Below, piece after piece: positions 43,954 to 53,550 of a DNA stretch of 64,000 nt. The notes beneath the pieces are model-generated. The model had not been told where the DNA came from and ran no database searches. It saw nothing but the letters and a program-made list of their open reading frames with translations. A program made the translations under genes and the position numbers. Source of the stretch: Demequina aestuarii (GTDB lineage: Bacteria > Actinomycetota > Actinomycetes > Actinomycetales > Demequinaceae); contig NZ_BBRD01000001.1 of the NCBI RefSeq assembly GCF_000975095.1, positions 1,755,467 to 1,819,466 of the forward strand, read 5' to 3'. Numbering within the stretch: the first letter of the stretch is position 1; every line of letters starts with the position of its first letter.

Positions 43954-44720
43954 GCGACACCTTGATCAACATCGCGGACCTGAATGTCTCGTTCGGCGAC
44001 GCGCACATCCTGCGGGACGTCGATCTCCGGCTCGAGCGCGGCCGCACCGTGGGCATCGTGGGCGAGTCCGGCTCGGGCAAGTCCACCCTCGCCAAGGCGA
44101 TGGTCGGAACCGTCAAGCCCTCGTCGGGGGAACTGTGGGTCGCGGGCCTCGACGTGCGCTCTGCCACTCGCCGCGAGCTCGCCCGCTACCGGCGCTCCGT
44201 GCAGATGATCCCGCAGGATCCCTTCTCGTCGCTGTCTCCGCGGCAGACCGTCGGCCAGACTCTCGCAGAGGCGGTCGATCCACGGCGGGCGCGAGTCGCT
44301 CACCACACGGACCTCATCGCGCACTGGCTGGAACGAGTGGGCCTCGACGCGGACATGATCCACCGCTACCCCCACGAATTCTCCGGCGGCCAGCGTCAGC
44401 GCATCGCGCTCGCGCGCGGCCTCATCGTGGAGCCCGAGCTGGTGATCGCGGACGAGATCACGTCCGCGCTCGACGTCTCCGTGCAGTCCCAGATCCTGGA
44501 CCTGCTCGACGAGATCCGCCAGTCCCTGGGGCTCACCATGGCGTTCATCTCTCACAACCTCGCGGTGGTGCAGCGCGTGAGCGACGACGTGATGGTGCTG
44601 TATCAGGGCCAGGTGGTGGAGGCGGGACCCGTCGCACAGATCTATTCGGACCCGCAACACTGGTACACGCGCCGACTGCTCGCCGCCGACCCCGGCTCGC
44701 CGACATTCTCGATCGGCTAG
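43950..44720 (+). CDS. DppF-type ABC ATPase
   Basis: A 256-residue ATPase, second nucleotide-binding subunit of the importer. Walker A is GESGSGKSTLAKAMVG, Q-loop MIPQDPFSSLSPRQTVG, signature FSGGQRQRIALARGL, Walker B LVIADEITSALD, and switch His in FISHNLAVVQRVSD. The C-terminus has the Opp-type DPQHWYTRRLLAADP segment. The ATG at 43950 overlaps the upstream stop (ATGA). Together with the fused protein it supplies the two ATPase copies required. Confidence 0.92.
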   Translation: MSDTLINIADLNVSFGDAHILRDVDLRLERGRTVGIVGESGSGKSTLAKAMVGTVKPSSGELWVAGLDVRSATRRELARYRRSVQMIPQDPFSSLSPRQTVGQTLAEAVDPRRARVAHHTDLIAHWLERVGLDADMIHRYPHEFSGGQRQRIALARGLIVEPELVIADEITSALDVSVQSQILDLLDEIRQSLGLTMAFISHNLAVVQRVSDDVMVLYQGQVVEAGPVAQIYSDPQHWYTRRLLAADPGSPTFSIG

Positions 44721-44741
44721 CACCCCGACATCAGGAGCCTC

Positions 44742-46007
44742 ATGACCCCCGCCCGCCTGCCCGCCGTCCCCACCTCGGAGGGCACCGTCCGCATCGCCGG
44801 CGCCACGGTGATCGATGGCACCGGCGCGGAGCCGCTCGCCCGCGCGCAGGTGACGGTGAAGGACGGCGTGATCGTCGAGGTGGCGCCCGAGAGCCAAGCC
44901 GCGTCTCGCGCGGATGTCACCATCGACGGTGCCGGGCTCACGGTCATGCCTGGCTTCGTCGACGCGCACGTGCACCTCACCATGGCCAACGGCAGCCGTG
45001 CGGAGGCCGAACGCCTCAAGTTCGCAGAAGAGCGCGCCTTCGACACCGCGGAGTCCATGCGGCTCACTCTCGAGGCGGGAGTCACCACCGCTCGCGACCT
45101 CTCGGGACTCACACCCGGGTACCGCACTGCGGTGGCGCGCGGCCAGATCGTGGGACCGAGGCTTCACCTCGCGATCGCGATGCTGTCCCCCACCGGGGGC
45201 CACGCGGACCCGGTGCACGCCAACGGCAGCCACGCGCATTGGGTCGACCATGCCGAGGTGCCAGGGTGGGCGGTCACCGACACCGACGCTCAAGTGATCG
45301 AGGCCGTGCGACGCGTGCTGCGCACCGGCGCGGATGTCATCAAGGTGTGCACCACCGGCGGCATCTCGACACCGCTGGACTCGCCCGATGACTTAGGAAT
45401 CACCCGCGAGCAGGTGGCGCTGATCGTGCGGGAGACGGCCCGTCGACAGGGGCAGCCCGTGACCGCACACGCGCAAGGTGCCGAGGGCATCGCCGCTGCC
45501 GTCGAGGGCGGCGCTCGCAGCATCGAGCACGGGTACGGCATCACCGACGCGACTCTCGCCGAGATGCTCGCCCGCGGCACCGTGCTGGTCCCCACCCTCT
45601 CGACGCTGATGCGGTCACCGGACCCTGCGACGGCACCGTCATCCGTGGTCGAGAAGAAGCGCGCGTGGCAGCGCCGGGGCGCAGAAGCGGCGAGCCGCGC
45701 GGTCGCGGCCGGCGTCACGATGGCGCTCGGCACCGATGCGGGCATCCACCCTCACGGGCGCAACCTCGAGGAGCTGGCGCACCTCGTGGGCGCCGGGATG
45801 ACGCCGCTGGAGGCCATCCGGGCGGGCACCGTGAATGGTGCCGCGCTGCTCGGGCTCGACGACAGCATCGGCTCCATCGAGGTCGGCAAGCAGGCGGACC
45901 TGGTGCTCACTGCCACGGATCCACTCGCGGCGATCGAGGCGCTGGCCGAGCCCGATGCCATCGCGATGGTGATGCAGGCGGGACGCGTGGTGAAGGACAT
46001 CCGCTAG
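44742..46007 (+). CDS. Metal-dependent amidohydrolase of the island
   Basis: A 421-residue imidazolonepropionase/prolidase-like amidohydrolase. The metal centre is complete: VDAHVHL (H76, H78), a candidate carboxylated Lys in GADVIKVCTTGG, VTAHAQG, SIEHGYG and LGTDAGIHPHG. AGGAG precedes the ATG. Located in the importer operon, it is a good candidate for ring opening or amide cleavage of the imported compound. Enzymes of this group also act as X-Pro dipeptidases, so the reaction is not fixed. It is related in fold to the protein at 12502-13584. Confidence 0.87.
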   Translation: MTPARLPAVPTSEGTVRIAGATVIDGTGAEPLARAQVTVKDGVIVEVAPESQAASRADVTIDGAGLTVMPGFVDAHVHLTMANGSRAEAERLKFAEERAFDTAESMRLTLEAGVTTARDLSGLTPGYRTAVARGQIVGPRLHLAIAMLSPTGGHADPVHANGSHAHWVDHAEVPGWAVTDTDAQVIEAVRRVLRTGADVIKVCTTGGISTPLDSPDDLGITREQVALIVRETARRQGQPVTAHAQGAEGIAAAVEGGARSIEHGYGITDATLAEMLARGTVLVPTLSTLMRSPDPATAPSSVVEKKRAWQRRGAEAASRAVAAGVTMALGTDAGIHPHGRNLEELAHLVGAGMTPLEAIRAGTVNGAALLGLDDSIGSIEVGKQADLVLTATDPLAAIEALAEPDAIAMVMQAGRVVKDIR

Positions 46008-46029
46008 CGCCACGCCGCCGCTCCAGCCC

Positions 46030-46035
46030 TAGACT
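46030..46035 (+). promoter_or_regulatory. Leaderless -10 box of the cyclase-family gene
   Basis: TAGACT, 6 nt before the ATG at 46042; no Shine-Dalgarno. It may give the last gene of the operon its own transcript. Confidence 0.5.
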
Positions 46036-46041
46036 CGCGCC

Positions 46042-46695
46042 ATGCCCACGCGCCTCGTCGACCTCTCCCACCCGATCGCCGATGGGGCCGTGACGACGCC
46101 GGGCCACCCCGCCGCCCGCATCGGCTGGTGGAGGGATCACGCGGCGACGAGATCGCTGTACGAGGACGGGACCTCATTCGCCTTCTCTCACCTCGACATC
46201 ATCGGCGGCACCGGCACCTACATGGATGCACCCTTGCACCGGTTCCCCGGCGAGGGCGATGTGCTCTCGATCGATCTGGCCCGCGTCACCAACGTTCCGG
46301 GCATCGTCGTGGACGGCTCCGGCGCCATCGGACCTGACGCCTTCGAGGGCCTCGACCTGGCTGGCCGCGCGGTGCTCGTGCGCACCGGGTGGTCCGCCCG
46401 GTTCGGCCAGGCGGACTACGCGGGCGGGCACCCGCACCTGACCGCAGACGCAGGAGCACTGCTCGCCGCATCTGGCTGCGCCGTGGTGGGCATCGACTCG
46501 CCCAACGTCGACGGCACCGCGACGGGAGCGCGGCCGGTCCACACTGCGCTCCTTGAAGCGGGCATCCCGATCGTGGAGCACCTCACGCGCTTGGACGCTC
46601 TTCCCCAGGATGGCTTCAGCTTCACCGCGCTGCCGTTGCCCTTCGTGGGGCTCGCCACGTCGCCGGTACGCGCGGTCGCGGCCGTTCCTGCCTGA
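46042..46695 (+). CDS. Cyclase-family (kynurenine formamidase-like) hydrolase
   Basis: A 217-residue protein of the family that includes kynurenine formamidase and isatin hydrolase. It opens RLVDLSHPIADG, as expected. The metal motif, usually HxGTHxDxPxH, reads GTGTYMDAPLHRF (residues 56-68): Asp62 and His66 remain, while two His positions are Gly and Tyr. A GTY variant occurs in some family branches. The C-terminal half (FSFTALPLPFVGLATSPVRAVA) is typical. It probably hydrolyses a cyclic or N-formyl amide in the pathway. Confidence 0.82.
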   Translation: MPTRLVDLSHPIADGAVTTPGHPAARIGWWRDHAATRSLYEDGTSFAFSHLDIIGGTGTYMDAPLHRFPGEGDVLSIDLARVTNVPGIVVDGSGAIGPDAFEGLDLAGRAVLVRTGWSARFGQADYAGGHPHLTADAGALLAASGCAVVGIDSPNVDGTATGARPVHTALLEAGIPIVEHLTRLDALPQDGFSFTALPLPFVGLATSPVRAVAAVPA

Positions 46696-46716
46696 CACCG
46701 CACGGCGTCCGCCCCC

Positions 46717-46776
46717 ACGTTGTCGCCGTGACCACTTCCGCGCGTCGCATGCGCGGTGGAGAGCAACCCTGACCAC
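46717..46776. repeat. Intergenic repeat copy B at the ileS edge of the island
   Basis: Ungapped match to 29133-29192 (about 40/60 identical), same orientation. It lies just after the last island gene and before the AbiEi/DUF559 gene. Confidence 0.5.
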
Positions 46777-46841
46777 GCCGCTGTCCACAGATCCGTCGCC
46801 GTCACGTCGCGCACGACCGCACCGGCGGCTATCCATGACCC

Positions 46842-47741
46842 ATGCGCTCCCCGTCTGGCTCCCTGACCGCGTGGTTCGAACGCAGTGCGGCTGCGTTGCC
46901 CCGCGCCGAAGTCGAGAGGCGCTGGTCCCGGACGGCGCTGCGCGGGGCCGTGAGATCCGGCCGGGTCGAGCGGATGCTCCCAGGGGTGTACGCCGCCAGC
47001 CTCCACGCTCACGCGGTGCAGACCCGGGCATCCGCAATCCACGCCTGGACAAAAGGTCGAGGAGTGATCATCGGCAGCGCCGCCGTGCACTTCTACGGTC
47101 TGGTCGCACCGCCGGCCACGCTGAAGGTCACGGCTGCTCCCGGCCGGCCTCAGCCCACGTGCCCTTGGGTGCAGGTGGCGAGACTCTCGGTCGAGATTCC
47201 GGCCGTCGGACTCGGTGCCGGGTGCCGCGTCGCGACTCCGGCGTACGCGGTCGTCACGGCGTTCGGTGAACTCGACCCGCAGGCGGGCGCGGATCTGGTG
47301 TACGCGGCGGCACGACGCGGGCTCGTCGACGCGCACACCCTTGGTGCCGCGGCGGGCGCCTTGCCTCGCGTGCGGGGTCGGCGACGACTCCAGTCGCTCA
47401 CCGCCGCGATTGCCGCGGGATCCGAGAGCGCCCTCGAGACCGTGGGGCTGCGCACGGTCTTCCACACCCGGGAGTTCTCCGACCTCATCCGGCAGCACTG
47501 GGTCAGCGTCGCGGGCCAGAACTTCCGACTCGACATGTTCCACGCTGCCACGCTGACGGCGATCGAATTGGACGGCGGCACCCACGCCGACCCCGAGCAG
47601 CGCCAGCGTGACATCGCGAGGGACGCGATGCTGGCCACCCGCGGGATCATCACCCTGCGCTTCTCGTGGCGACAGATCATGCGGGACCCGGAGGGATGCC
47701 GGCGCCTGGCGCTCGAGGTGCTGCGGTCCCGCGGGGCATGA
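46842..47741 (+). CDS. AbiEi-like N-terminus fused to a DUF559/Vsr-like nuclease domain
   Basis: A 299-residue protein. The N-terminal third is a winged-helix AbiEi-antitoxin-like part (RTALRGAVRSGRVERMLPGVYAA; GVIIGSAAVHFYGL). The C-terminal part (residues about 215-295) has the restriction-endonuclease-like core RLDMFHAATLTAIELDGG with the following HADPEQRQRD and RGIITLRFSW, typical of DUF559 proteins. This fusion is common in actinobacteria, often as an orphan. No AbiEii nucleotidyltransferase toxin is adjacent. A defence or repair role is inferred only from the fold. Confidence 0.78.
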   Translation: MRSPSGSLTAWFERSAAALPRAEVERRWSRTALRGAVRSGRVERMLPGVYAASLHAHAVQTRASAIHAWTKGRGVIIGSAAVHFYGLVAPPATLKVTAAPGRPQPTCPWVQVARLSVEIPAVGLGAGCRVATPAYAVVTAFGELDPQAGADLVYAAARRGLVDAHTLGAAAGALPRVRGRRRLQSLTAAIAAGSESALETVGLRTVFHTREFSDLIRQHWVSVAGQNFRLDMFHAATLTAIELDGGTHADPEQRQRDIARDAMLATRGIITLRFSWRQIMRDPEGCRRLALEVLRSRGA

Positions 47742-47830
47742 GGACGATCCAGGGTGCCCCGCGAGCCCTCGTGTGGGCCGGGCGACTATCTGCCGCGTAC
47801 GCGTGGTGGTGGGGCAGCAGCCGGGTGAGG

Positions 47831-50800
47831 CTAGGCCTTCTCCACCGCCACGTCGAGCTCCGTGCCCGCGATGACCTCGATCCGGTCCTCGCCGGTCGCC
47901 GGGTCCTGGGCCAAGGTCTCGCGAGCGATGAGCCCGCTCCATGCCTCCACGGCGCCCCACTGGTCGACGGGCACCCGCAGCGTCAGGCGGATGCGATCAG
48001 AGACGTTCAGCCCCTCCGCCTTGCGTCGATCCTGGACAGTGCGGATCACGTCGCGCGCGTAGCCCTCGGCCTCGAGATCGGGCGTGAGCGCCGTCTCGAG
48101 CAGCACGAACCCGCCGGCGGGCAGCACCGCGGCCGCCTCATCCGAGCCAGCACCTGCGTCACCGCCACCGATCACCGTCGCGAGCTCGTACTCGCCCTCG
48201 ACCAGCGCGACACCGCCGGACACGACGTCGCCCGACGACGACAGCGTCCAGTCGCCCGTCTTCGAGCCCTTGATCGCCGCCTGCACTTCCTTGCCGATGC
48301 GCGGGCCGGCCGCGCGGGCATTCACCGTCAGCGTCTGCTCGACCGGGTGCACTGCGGTGAACGCGTCGATGCCCTGGACGTGCACGGCCTTGACGTTGAG
48401 CTCGGCCGCGACCAGACCGGAGTACGGCTCGAACGCCGCGACATCGGAGACCGCGACGTGCAGCGCCGCGAGCGGCTGGCGCACCCGGATCTGCTCCTTC
48501 TTGCGCAGCGCGTGGGCCGTCGACACCACCTCTCGCACCTGATCCATCACCTCGCCGAGAGACGAGTCGCGCCACGCGTCGGGCGCCACCGGGTAGTCGG
48601 TGAGGTGCACGGATCGCCCACTCGTGAGCCCGCGCCAGATCTCCTCGGTCAGCAGCGGCAGCAGGGGCGCCGCCACCCCTGTGATCGTCACGAGCACCGT
48701 GTACAGCGTGTCGAAGGCCTGGGGGTCCTCGGCCCAGAACCGGTCGCGCTGCGTGCGCACGTACCAGTTGGTGAGCAGGTCCATCGAGGCGGTCAGCGAG
48801 GCCGATGCGCCCGGCACGTCGTACGCGTCCAGCTGAGCGGTCATCGCGTCGACGAGCTCGGCGGTCTTGGCCAGCACGTACCGGTCCATCACGGGCAGCG
48901 AGGCGACGTCCGCGTCGGCCACGAGCGAAGCCTGATAGCCCGCTCCCCCGTTCGCGGCGCCCGCGTAGAGCTGGAAGAAGTAGTACGAGCTCCACAGCGG
49001 CAGCATCACCTCGCGCACGCCCTCGCGAATGCCCTCCTCGGTCACCACCAGGTTGCCGCCGCGCAGAATCGGCGAGGCCATGAGGAACCAGCGCATCGCG
49101 TCGGAGCCGTCACGGTGGAACACCTCATTGACGTCCGGGTAGTTGCGCAGGCTCTTGCTCATCTTGCGGCCGTCGGAGCCCAGCACGATGCCATGCGAGA
49201 TGCACGTGGTGAACGCAGGTCGGTCGAACAGTGCGGTGGCCAGAACGTGCATCACGTAGAACCAGCCGCGCGTCTGACCGATGTACTCGACGATGAAGTC
49301 CGCCGGGTGATGGCCGTCGAACCACTCGCGGTTGTCGAAGGGGTAGTGGACCTGCGCGAACGGCATGGAGCCGGAGTCGAACCACACGTCGAACACGTCC
49401 GGGATGCGGCGCATGGTCGACTGGCCGGTCGGGTCGTCCGGGTTGGGCCGCGTGAGGTCGTCGATGTACGGGCGGTGCAGGTCGGGCTCGCCGTCCTCGT
49501 TCAGCGGCAGGCGCCCAAAGTCGCGCTCGATGTCCTTGAGCGACCCGTACACGTCGGTGCGCGGGTACGCAGGGTCGTCGCTCACCCATACCGGGATGGG
49601 CGTGCCGAAGTACCGGTTGCGCGAGATCGACCAGTCGCGGGCGCCCTCGAGCCACTTCCCGAACTGGCCCTCCTTGATGTGGTCCGGCACCCAGCGGATG
49701 TCCTCGTTGAGTTCGACCATGCGGTCGCGGAACTCGCTCACGCGCACGAACCACGAGGAGATCGCGCGGTAGATCAGCGGGTTGCGGCAGCGCCAGCAGT
49801 GCGGGTACGAGTGGTCGTACGTCTCGTGACGCAGCACGATCCCTGCGTCCTTGAGGTCGCGGATGATCGGAGCGTTGGCCTCGAACACCTGCTGTCCCAC
49901 ATAGTCAGGCACCTCACTGGTGAAGCGGCCCTTCGCGTCCACTGGGATCACGGTCTCGATGCCGGCCTCGCCGCAGACCGCGGCGTCGTCCTCTCCGAAG
50001 GCCGGGGCGAGGTGCACCAGACCGGTGCCGTCCTCGGTGGTCACGAAGTCCGCGACCAGGATCTGGTGCGCGTTCTCTCGGCCCGTGAAGTAGTCGAACG
50101 GCGGCTGATACGTCAGTCCGGCCAGCTCGGCGCCGGTCACCGTCGCGACGACGGTCGCGTCCTCGCCCAGCTCGCGCACGTACGCGCCCAGGCGGGCCGA
50201 TGCGAGCACGACCTTGCGTCCCGCGAAGTCGCCTTCGACGGGCGAGACCACGGAGTACTCGACCTCGGGGCCGACGGCGACGGCGAGGTTGGACGGGAGC
50301 GTCCACGGGGTCGTGGTCCACACGACGGCCGATGCGCCCGCGAGCGCGGCCTTGAGATCGTCACCGAGCGCGGTGGCGGCGACGGCAGCGGGGTCGAGCG
50401 GCAGCAGCACCGTCAGCGCGGGGTCCTGACGCATCTGGTAGACGTCGTCATCCATCCGCAGCTCGTGGTTGCTCAGCGGCGTCTCGTCGCGCCAGCAGTA
50501 CGGCAGCACGCGGTAGCCCTCATACGCGAGGCCCTTCTCATGCAGCGACGTGAACGCCCACAGCACGGACTCCATGTAGGTGACGTCGAGAGTCTTGTAA
50601 TCGTGTTCGAAGTCGACCCACCGGGCCTGGCGGGTGACGTACTCCTGCCACTCGTCGGTGTACTTCAGCACCGACTCGCGGCACACCTTGTTGAAGGCGG
50701 CGATGCCCATCTCGTCGATCTGGGCCTTGTCCGTGATGCCGAGCACGCGCTCGGCCTCGAGTTCGGCGGGCAGCCCGTGCGTGTCCCAGCCGAAACGGCG

Positions 50801-51058
50801 CTCGACCTTCTTGCCCCGCATGGTCTCGAAGCGAGGCACCACATCCTTGGCGTAGCCGGTCAGCAGGTGCCCGTAGTGCGGCAGTCCGTTGGCGAACGGC
50901 GGGCCGTCGTAGAACACGAACTCCTCGGCGTCGGACCGGTGGTCGATCGACGCCTGGAACGTGCCGTCGGACTTCCAGTACGCGAGCACGTCCTCCTCGA
51001 TGGAGGGGAAGTTCGGCGAGGCGGGCACCTCGGAGGAGGGCCTGTGCTGGGGGTACAT
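47831..51058 (-). CDS. ileS: Isoleucyl-tRNA synthetase
   Basis: A 1075-residue class I synthetase of the long type. The HIGH-like motif is [13 protein letters not shown], and the KMSKS motif is [18 protein letters not shown]. The editing domain contains [32 protein letters not shown] and the anticodon-binding helices follow. The ATG at 51058 has AAGGA upstream; the frame is open further upstream into the T-box leader without conservation. Expression should rise when uncharged tRNA-Ile accumulates, via the leader at 51059-51306. Confidence 0.96.
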   Translation of the reverse strand: MYPQHRPSSEVPASPNFPSIEEDVLAYWKSDGTFQASIDHRSDAEEFVFYDGPPFANGLPHYGHLLTGYAKDVVPRFETMRGKKVERRFGWDTHGLPAELEAERVLGITDKAQIDEMGIAAFNKVCRESVLKYTDEWQEYVTRQARWVDFEHDYKTLDVTYMESVLWAFTSLHEKGLAYEGYRVLPYCWRDETPLSNHELRMDDDVYQMRQDPALTVLLPLDPAAVAATALGDDLKAALAGASAVVWTTTPWTLPSNLAVAVGPEVEYSVVSPVEGDFAGRKVVLASARLGAYVRELGEDATVVATVTGAELAGLTYQPPFDYFTGRENAHQILVADFVTTEDGTGLVHLAPAFGEDDAAVCGEAGIETVIPVDAKGRFTSEVPDYVGQQVFEANAPIIRDLKDAGIVLRHETYDHSYPHCWRCRNPLIYRAISSWFVRVSEFRDRMVELNEDIRWVPDHIKEGQFGKWLEGARDWSISRNRYFGTPIPVWVSDDPAYPRTDVYGSLKDIERDFGRLPLNEDGEPDLHRPYIDDLTRPNPDDPTGQSTMRRIPDVFDVWFDSGSMPFAQVHYPFDNREWFDGHHPADFIVEYIGQTRGWFYVMHVLATALFDRPAFTTCISHGIVLGSDGRKMSKSLRNYPDVNEVFHRDGSDAMRWFLMASPILRGGNLVVTEEGIREGVREVMLPLWSSYYFFQLYAGAANGGAGYQASLVADADVASLPVMDRYVLAKTAELVDAMTAQLDAYDVPGASASLTASMDLLTNWYVRTQRDRFWAEDPQAFDTLYTVLVTITGVAAPLLPLLTEEIWRGLTSGRSVHLTDYPVAPDAWRDSSLGEVMDQVREVVSTAHALRKKEQIRVRQPLAALHVAVSDVAAFEPYSGLVAAELNVKAVHVQGIDAFTAVHPVEQTLTVNARAAGPRIGKEVQAAIKGSKTGDWTLSSSGDVVSGGVALVEGEYELATVIGGGDAGAGSDEAAAVLPAGGFVLLETALTPDLEAEGYARDVIRTVQDRRKAEGLNVSDRIRLTLRVPVDQWGAVEAWSGLIARETLAQDPATGEDRIEVIAGTELDVAVEKA

Positions 51059-51306
51059 GCGGTTCCTTCGGTGGTCCTGGACTGGCGACTGCTGCCACGA
51101 GGACGCTCCCAGGTCCCGACCGCATCGGCCGCGATCCCGCTCGCGCGGTACCACCTCGTTTGCCCCGCTCCCCCGCTGTCGCGGGCGGCGCGTGACCGCT
51201 CATGTCCCCGAGGAGACTCGCTGTGACGGGCTGCCCGTGCGGTTCTACTGGGACGTGACGCCCGTTCTTCCGCAAGCTCGCCGGTGATGGCCGGGTCGTC
51301 GCTGGT
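51059..51306 (-). promoter_or_regulatory. T-box leader of ileS
   Basis: On the minus strand the conserved T-box AACGAGGTGGTACCGCG occupies 51160-51144. An ATC specifier codon (51288-51286) lies in the stem-I loop context GGCCATCACCGG, matching isoleucine. The leader runs about 248 nt into the start codon without an obvious intrinsic terminator. This fits the translational (Shine-Dalgarno sequestering) T-boxes of actinobacterial ileS genes. Confidence 0.9.
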
Positions 51307-51312
51307 GCGACC

Positions 51313-51340
51313 AGTATAGGCGGCGCCGCCGATGCGTGAA
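51313..51340 (-). promoter_or_regulatory. Promoter of the ileS T-box transcript
   Basis: On the minus strand TTCACG (51340-51335), 16 bp, then TATACT (51318-51313). Transcription would start near 51306, at the 5' end of the T-box. Confidence 0.6.
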
Positions 51341-51682
51341 CTCGGCGCCCTGACCGTCACTCAGCGCCGGGAATCGGTGAGCGTCGGCACGCAGTGACTG
51401 CTGGGACGCGGGAGGGAGTCGAGGGGGCGTCGCGAACTCGACAAGAGAGTTGACCTGGGCGCGTCCGCGCGCGCCGAGGCGTCCTCCGAACCATTCCGGT
51501 GGGGCCGCGCGAACGCCGCGAGATCGGCCGTCTCACACCCACTCCTGTGGGAACATTGGAGGGTCCGCGCCCGTTGGCTGAACGAGGGGCCGTGGACCTG
51601 TGCCGCATGCGTCAGTCGCATCGCATACCCCGCCTCGTACCAGCCCCTTTCTCTCACCCACGATTCACAAAGGCCGCCCGCG
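51341..51682. other. Gap between the ileS promoter and the MFS gene
   Basis: 342 bp without a supported gene. A TTGACC hexamer near 51450 could be a -35 for the MFS gene, but no matching -10 is evident. The stretch upstream of 51683 has a short open frame from 51608 that I do not consider real. Confidence 0.4.
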
Positions 51683-53521
51683 TTGTCCCACTCCACCAGC
51701 ACCATTGAGCTCGACCTGGGCGACGGCGACGCGGCCGAGCCTCTTGCGGACACACAAGAGCTTCCTGTCGGGTCGCTGCCTGGCTTCGACCCCTCGCACT
51801 ACGAGTCGGAGCCGGCCACGCTCGCCATCCCCATCGCGGGTGGCACCACCGCCACAATGGTGCTCGACGAGCCCGACCCCGGCTACCGCTCGCAAGACGC
51901 CCTCTCCCTCTCGCCACGGCAAGCACGGCTCGGTCTCATGACGCTCGCCGTGGGCGCATTTGCCGTCGGCGCCAACGAGGCCTCGGTGGTCGCCATGAGC
52001 ACCACGATCGCGTCCGGGCTGGGCGTGCCCGTCTCATCGATCGGTCTGCTCGCGACGGCGTTCGCGCTCACCGTCGTGGTCGCGACCCTGCCGCTGACGA
52101 TGGTCACCAAGCGCGTGAGCCGGAGGGTTGCGCTGAGTGGCACGTTCGGAGTGTGGACCGCCGGAGTGGTGGTGGTCGCGACCGCCGACGGCCTGGCCAT
52201 GTTCGCGACCGGACGCGTGATCTCCGCCACCGCCCATGCACTGTTCTGGGCGGTGGTCGCGCCGGCCGCGGCGAGCCTGTTCGCTCCGCATCTGCGTGCC
52301 CGGACGGTGACGACCATCATGCTGGGCTCGGCGGCCGCCGGCGTGCTCGGTACGCCCCTCGTCACCGCGCTCGGCACGTCCGTCGCATGGCAGGCGCCCT
52401 ACTGGGGTCTCGCCGTGCTGGGCCTCGGGCTGGCCGCCGCCCTCGCAGTGGTGCTTCCCTCGTCCCGCTCGGCCACCGCGCAGCCCAGCACCGTCGGCGA
52501 CCTGCCGTCATGGACCGCTTTCGCGCGCGTGCTCGCGGTCACGCTCGTCGCCACCACCGCGATGTCGCTGACCTGGACCTATGTGGTGCCGCTGCTCACC
52601 GAGGAGGTCGGCATGCCCGCCTCTTCGCTGCCGCTGCTCTTCGGCCTGGGCGGCGCCGTCGCGGTGGCCGCCACGCTCGGCATCTCGGGGCACCTGTCGC
52701 GGCGACCCGTCCACACGGTCGCGCTCGCCATCGGCTCTCTCGCGATCGCGTGGTGCCTGCTGGCGCTCGGCCAGACCTGGTCCGCCGTGGCCTTCCAGGT
52801 GGTCCAGGCCGCGTCGTGGGCCGTGGTGGTCGCCGCGCTGCTCAACTGGGCCATGCGACACACGCCGTGGCGCACCGAGATGGGCGCCGGCGCATACACC
52901 GTGGTGTTCAACATGGGAGCAGCACTCGGACCGGTCCTCGGCGGCGTGGTCGTGGCGACCTGGGGCGCGCGATGGCTCCCGCTCGTGTCCCTGGGGCTGA
53001 CGCTCGTCGCCGCCGGCATCATCGCGACCGTCGACAGCCGCACCATCCGCCGCCTGAGCGTGCCGCGTCAGGTGCGCGCCGCCCTCGCCGCGCAGGCAGC
53101 GCTCAACGAACGCCGCCGCGAATGGTGGTGGCGCCAGCAGCTCAACCACCACCAGCCACGCGCCTACTCCGACTTCGCCGCACGGCGCCCGCGGTCGTCC
53201 CGCATCAAGACGGGCGGCAGGCCCGGCACCAAGCCCCGCACGCGCAAGTCGGACGCCCCGCGCAAGAATCCCGCCGCCGCGAGTGGCGCGGCCGTGAAGA
53301 AGGTGGTCAAGGGCACGGCGGCCACGGGTGCCGCGGTCAAGGGCGCTGTCGTGAAGGGAGCCGGCGGCAAGGGCGCACCCCGCAAGGACACGGACGGCCC
53401 GGCTGAGACGCCCCGACGGCGCGATCCCCAGCAGCCACGACAGAAGCGCGCGCCGCGTGCGGAGCCCGGCCGGTCGCGACCGTCGGACCCGCCGCACCAG
53501 GATCGCGGGCCCGAGGCCTGA
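51683..53521 (+). CDS. MFS transporter with acidic N-tail and long basic C-tail
   Basis: A 612-residue protein; a usual MFS is about 400. The N-terminal 80 residues are acidic and soluble. Twelve helices follow, with VTKRVSRRVALSGTFGVWTAG in the helix 2-3 loop region (sugar-efflux/AraJ-like). The last ~160 residues are strongly basic: an aromatic/Arg patch (RRREWWWRQQLNHH), then Ala/Lys repeats (AAVKKVVKGTAATGAAVKG) and a Pro/Arg end resembling histone-like tails. The start is TTG 51683, with AAAGG 8 nt upstream; no better start precedes the acidic tail. The tail may bind nucleic acid or anionic lipid (inference). Confidence 0.8.
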   Translation: MSHSTSTIELDLGDGDAAEPLADTQELPVGSLPGFDPSHYESEPATLAIPIAGGTTATMVLDEPDPGYRSQDALSLSPRQARLGLMTLAVGAFAVGANEASVVAMSTTIASGLGVPVSSIGLLATAFALTVVVATLPLTMVTKRVSRRVALSGTFGVWTAGVVVVATADGLAMFATGRVISATAHALFWAVVAPAAASLFAPHLRARTVTTIMLGSAAAGVLGTPLVTALGTSVAWQAPYWGLAVLGLGLAAALAVVLPSSRSATAQPSTVGDLPSWTAFARVLAVTLVATTAMSLTWTYVVPLLTEEVGMPASSLPLLFGLGGAVAVAATLGISGHLSRRPVHTVALAIGSLAIAWCLLALGQTWSAVAFQVVQAASWAVVVAALLNWAMRHTPWRTEMGAGAYTVVFNMGAALGPVLGGVVVATWGARWLPLVSLGLTLVAAGIIATVDSRTIRRLSVPRQVRAALAAQAALNERRREWWWRQQLNHHQPRAYSDFAARRPRSSRIKTGGRPGTKPRTRKSDAPRKNPAAASGAAVKKVVKGTAATGAAVKGAVVKGAGGKGAPRKDTDGPAETPRRRDPQQPRQKRAPRAEPGRSRPSDPPHQDRGPEA

Positions 53522-53550
53522 CACGCCCTGCGGGCGCCGATCCGGCCGCT

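Noticed and set aside
29247-46695. A plain creatinine degradation pathway
   Set aside because: A creatininase-family gene is present, but creatinase and sarcosine oxidase are not, and its active-site motifs differ from creatininase.
29044-47741. A recent mobile element or phage-borne island
   Set aside because: No integrase, transposase or tRNA attachment site is visible; composition and the over-represented 10-mer match the flanks.
46842-47741. A complete AbiE toxin-antitoxin system
   Set aside because: Only the AbiEi-like/DUF559 fusion is present; no AbiEii toxin gene is adjacent.
47666-51226. A 1186-codon open frame on the plus strand
   Set aside because: It is antisense to ileS and its T-box leader and has no recognisable motif.
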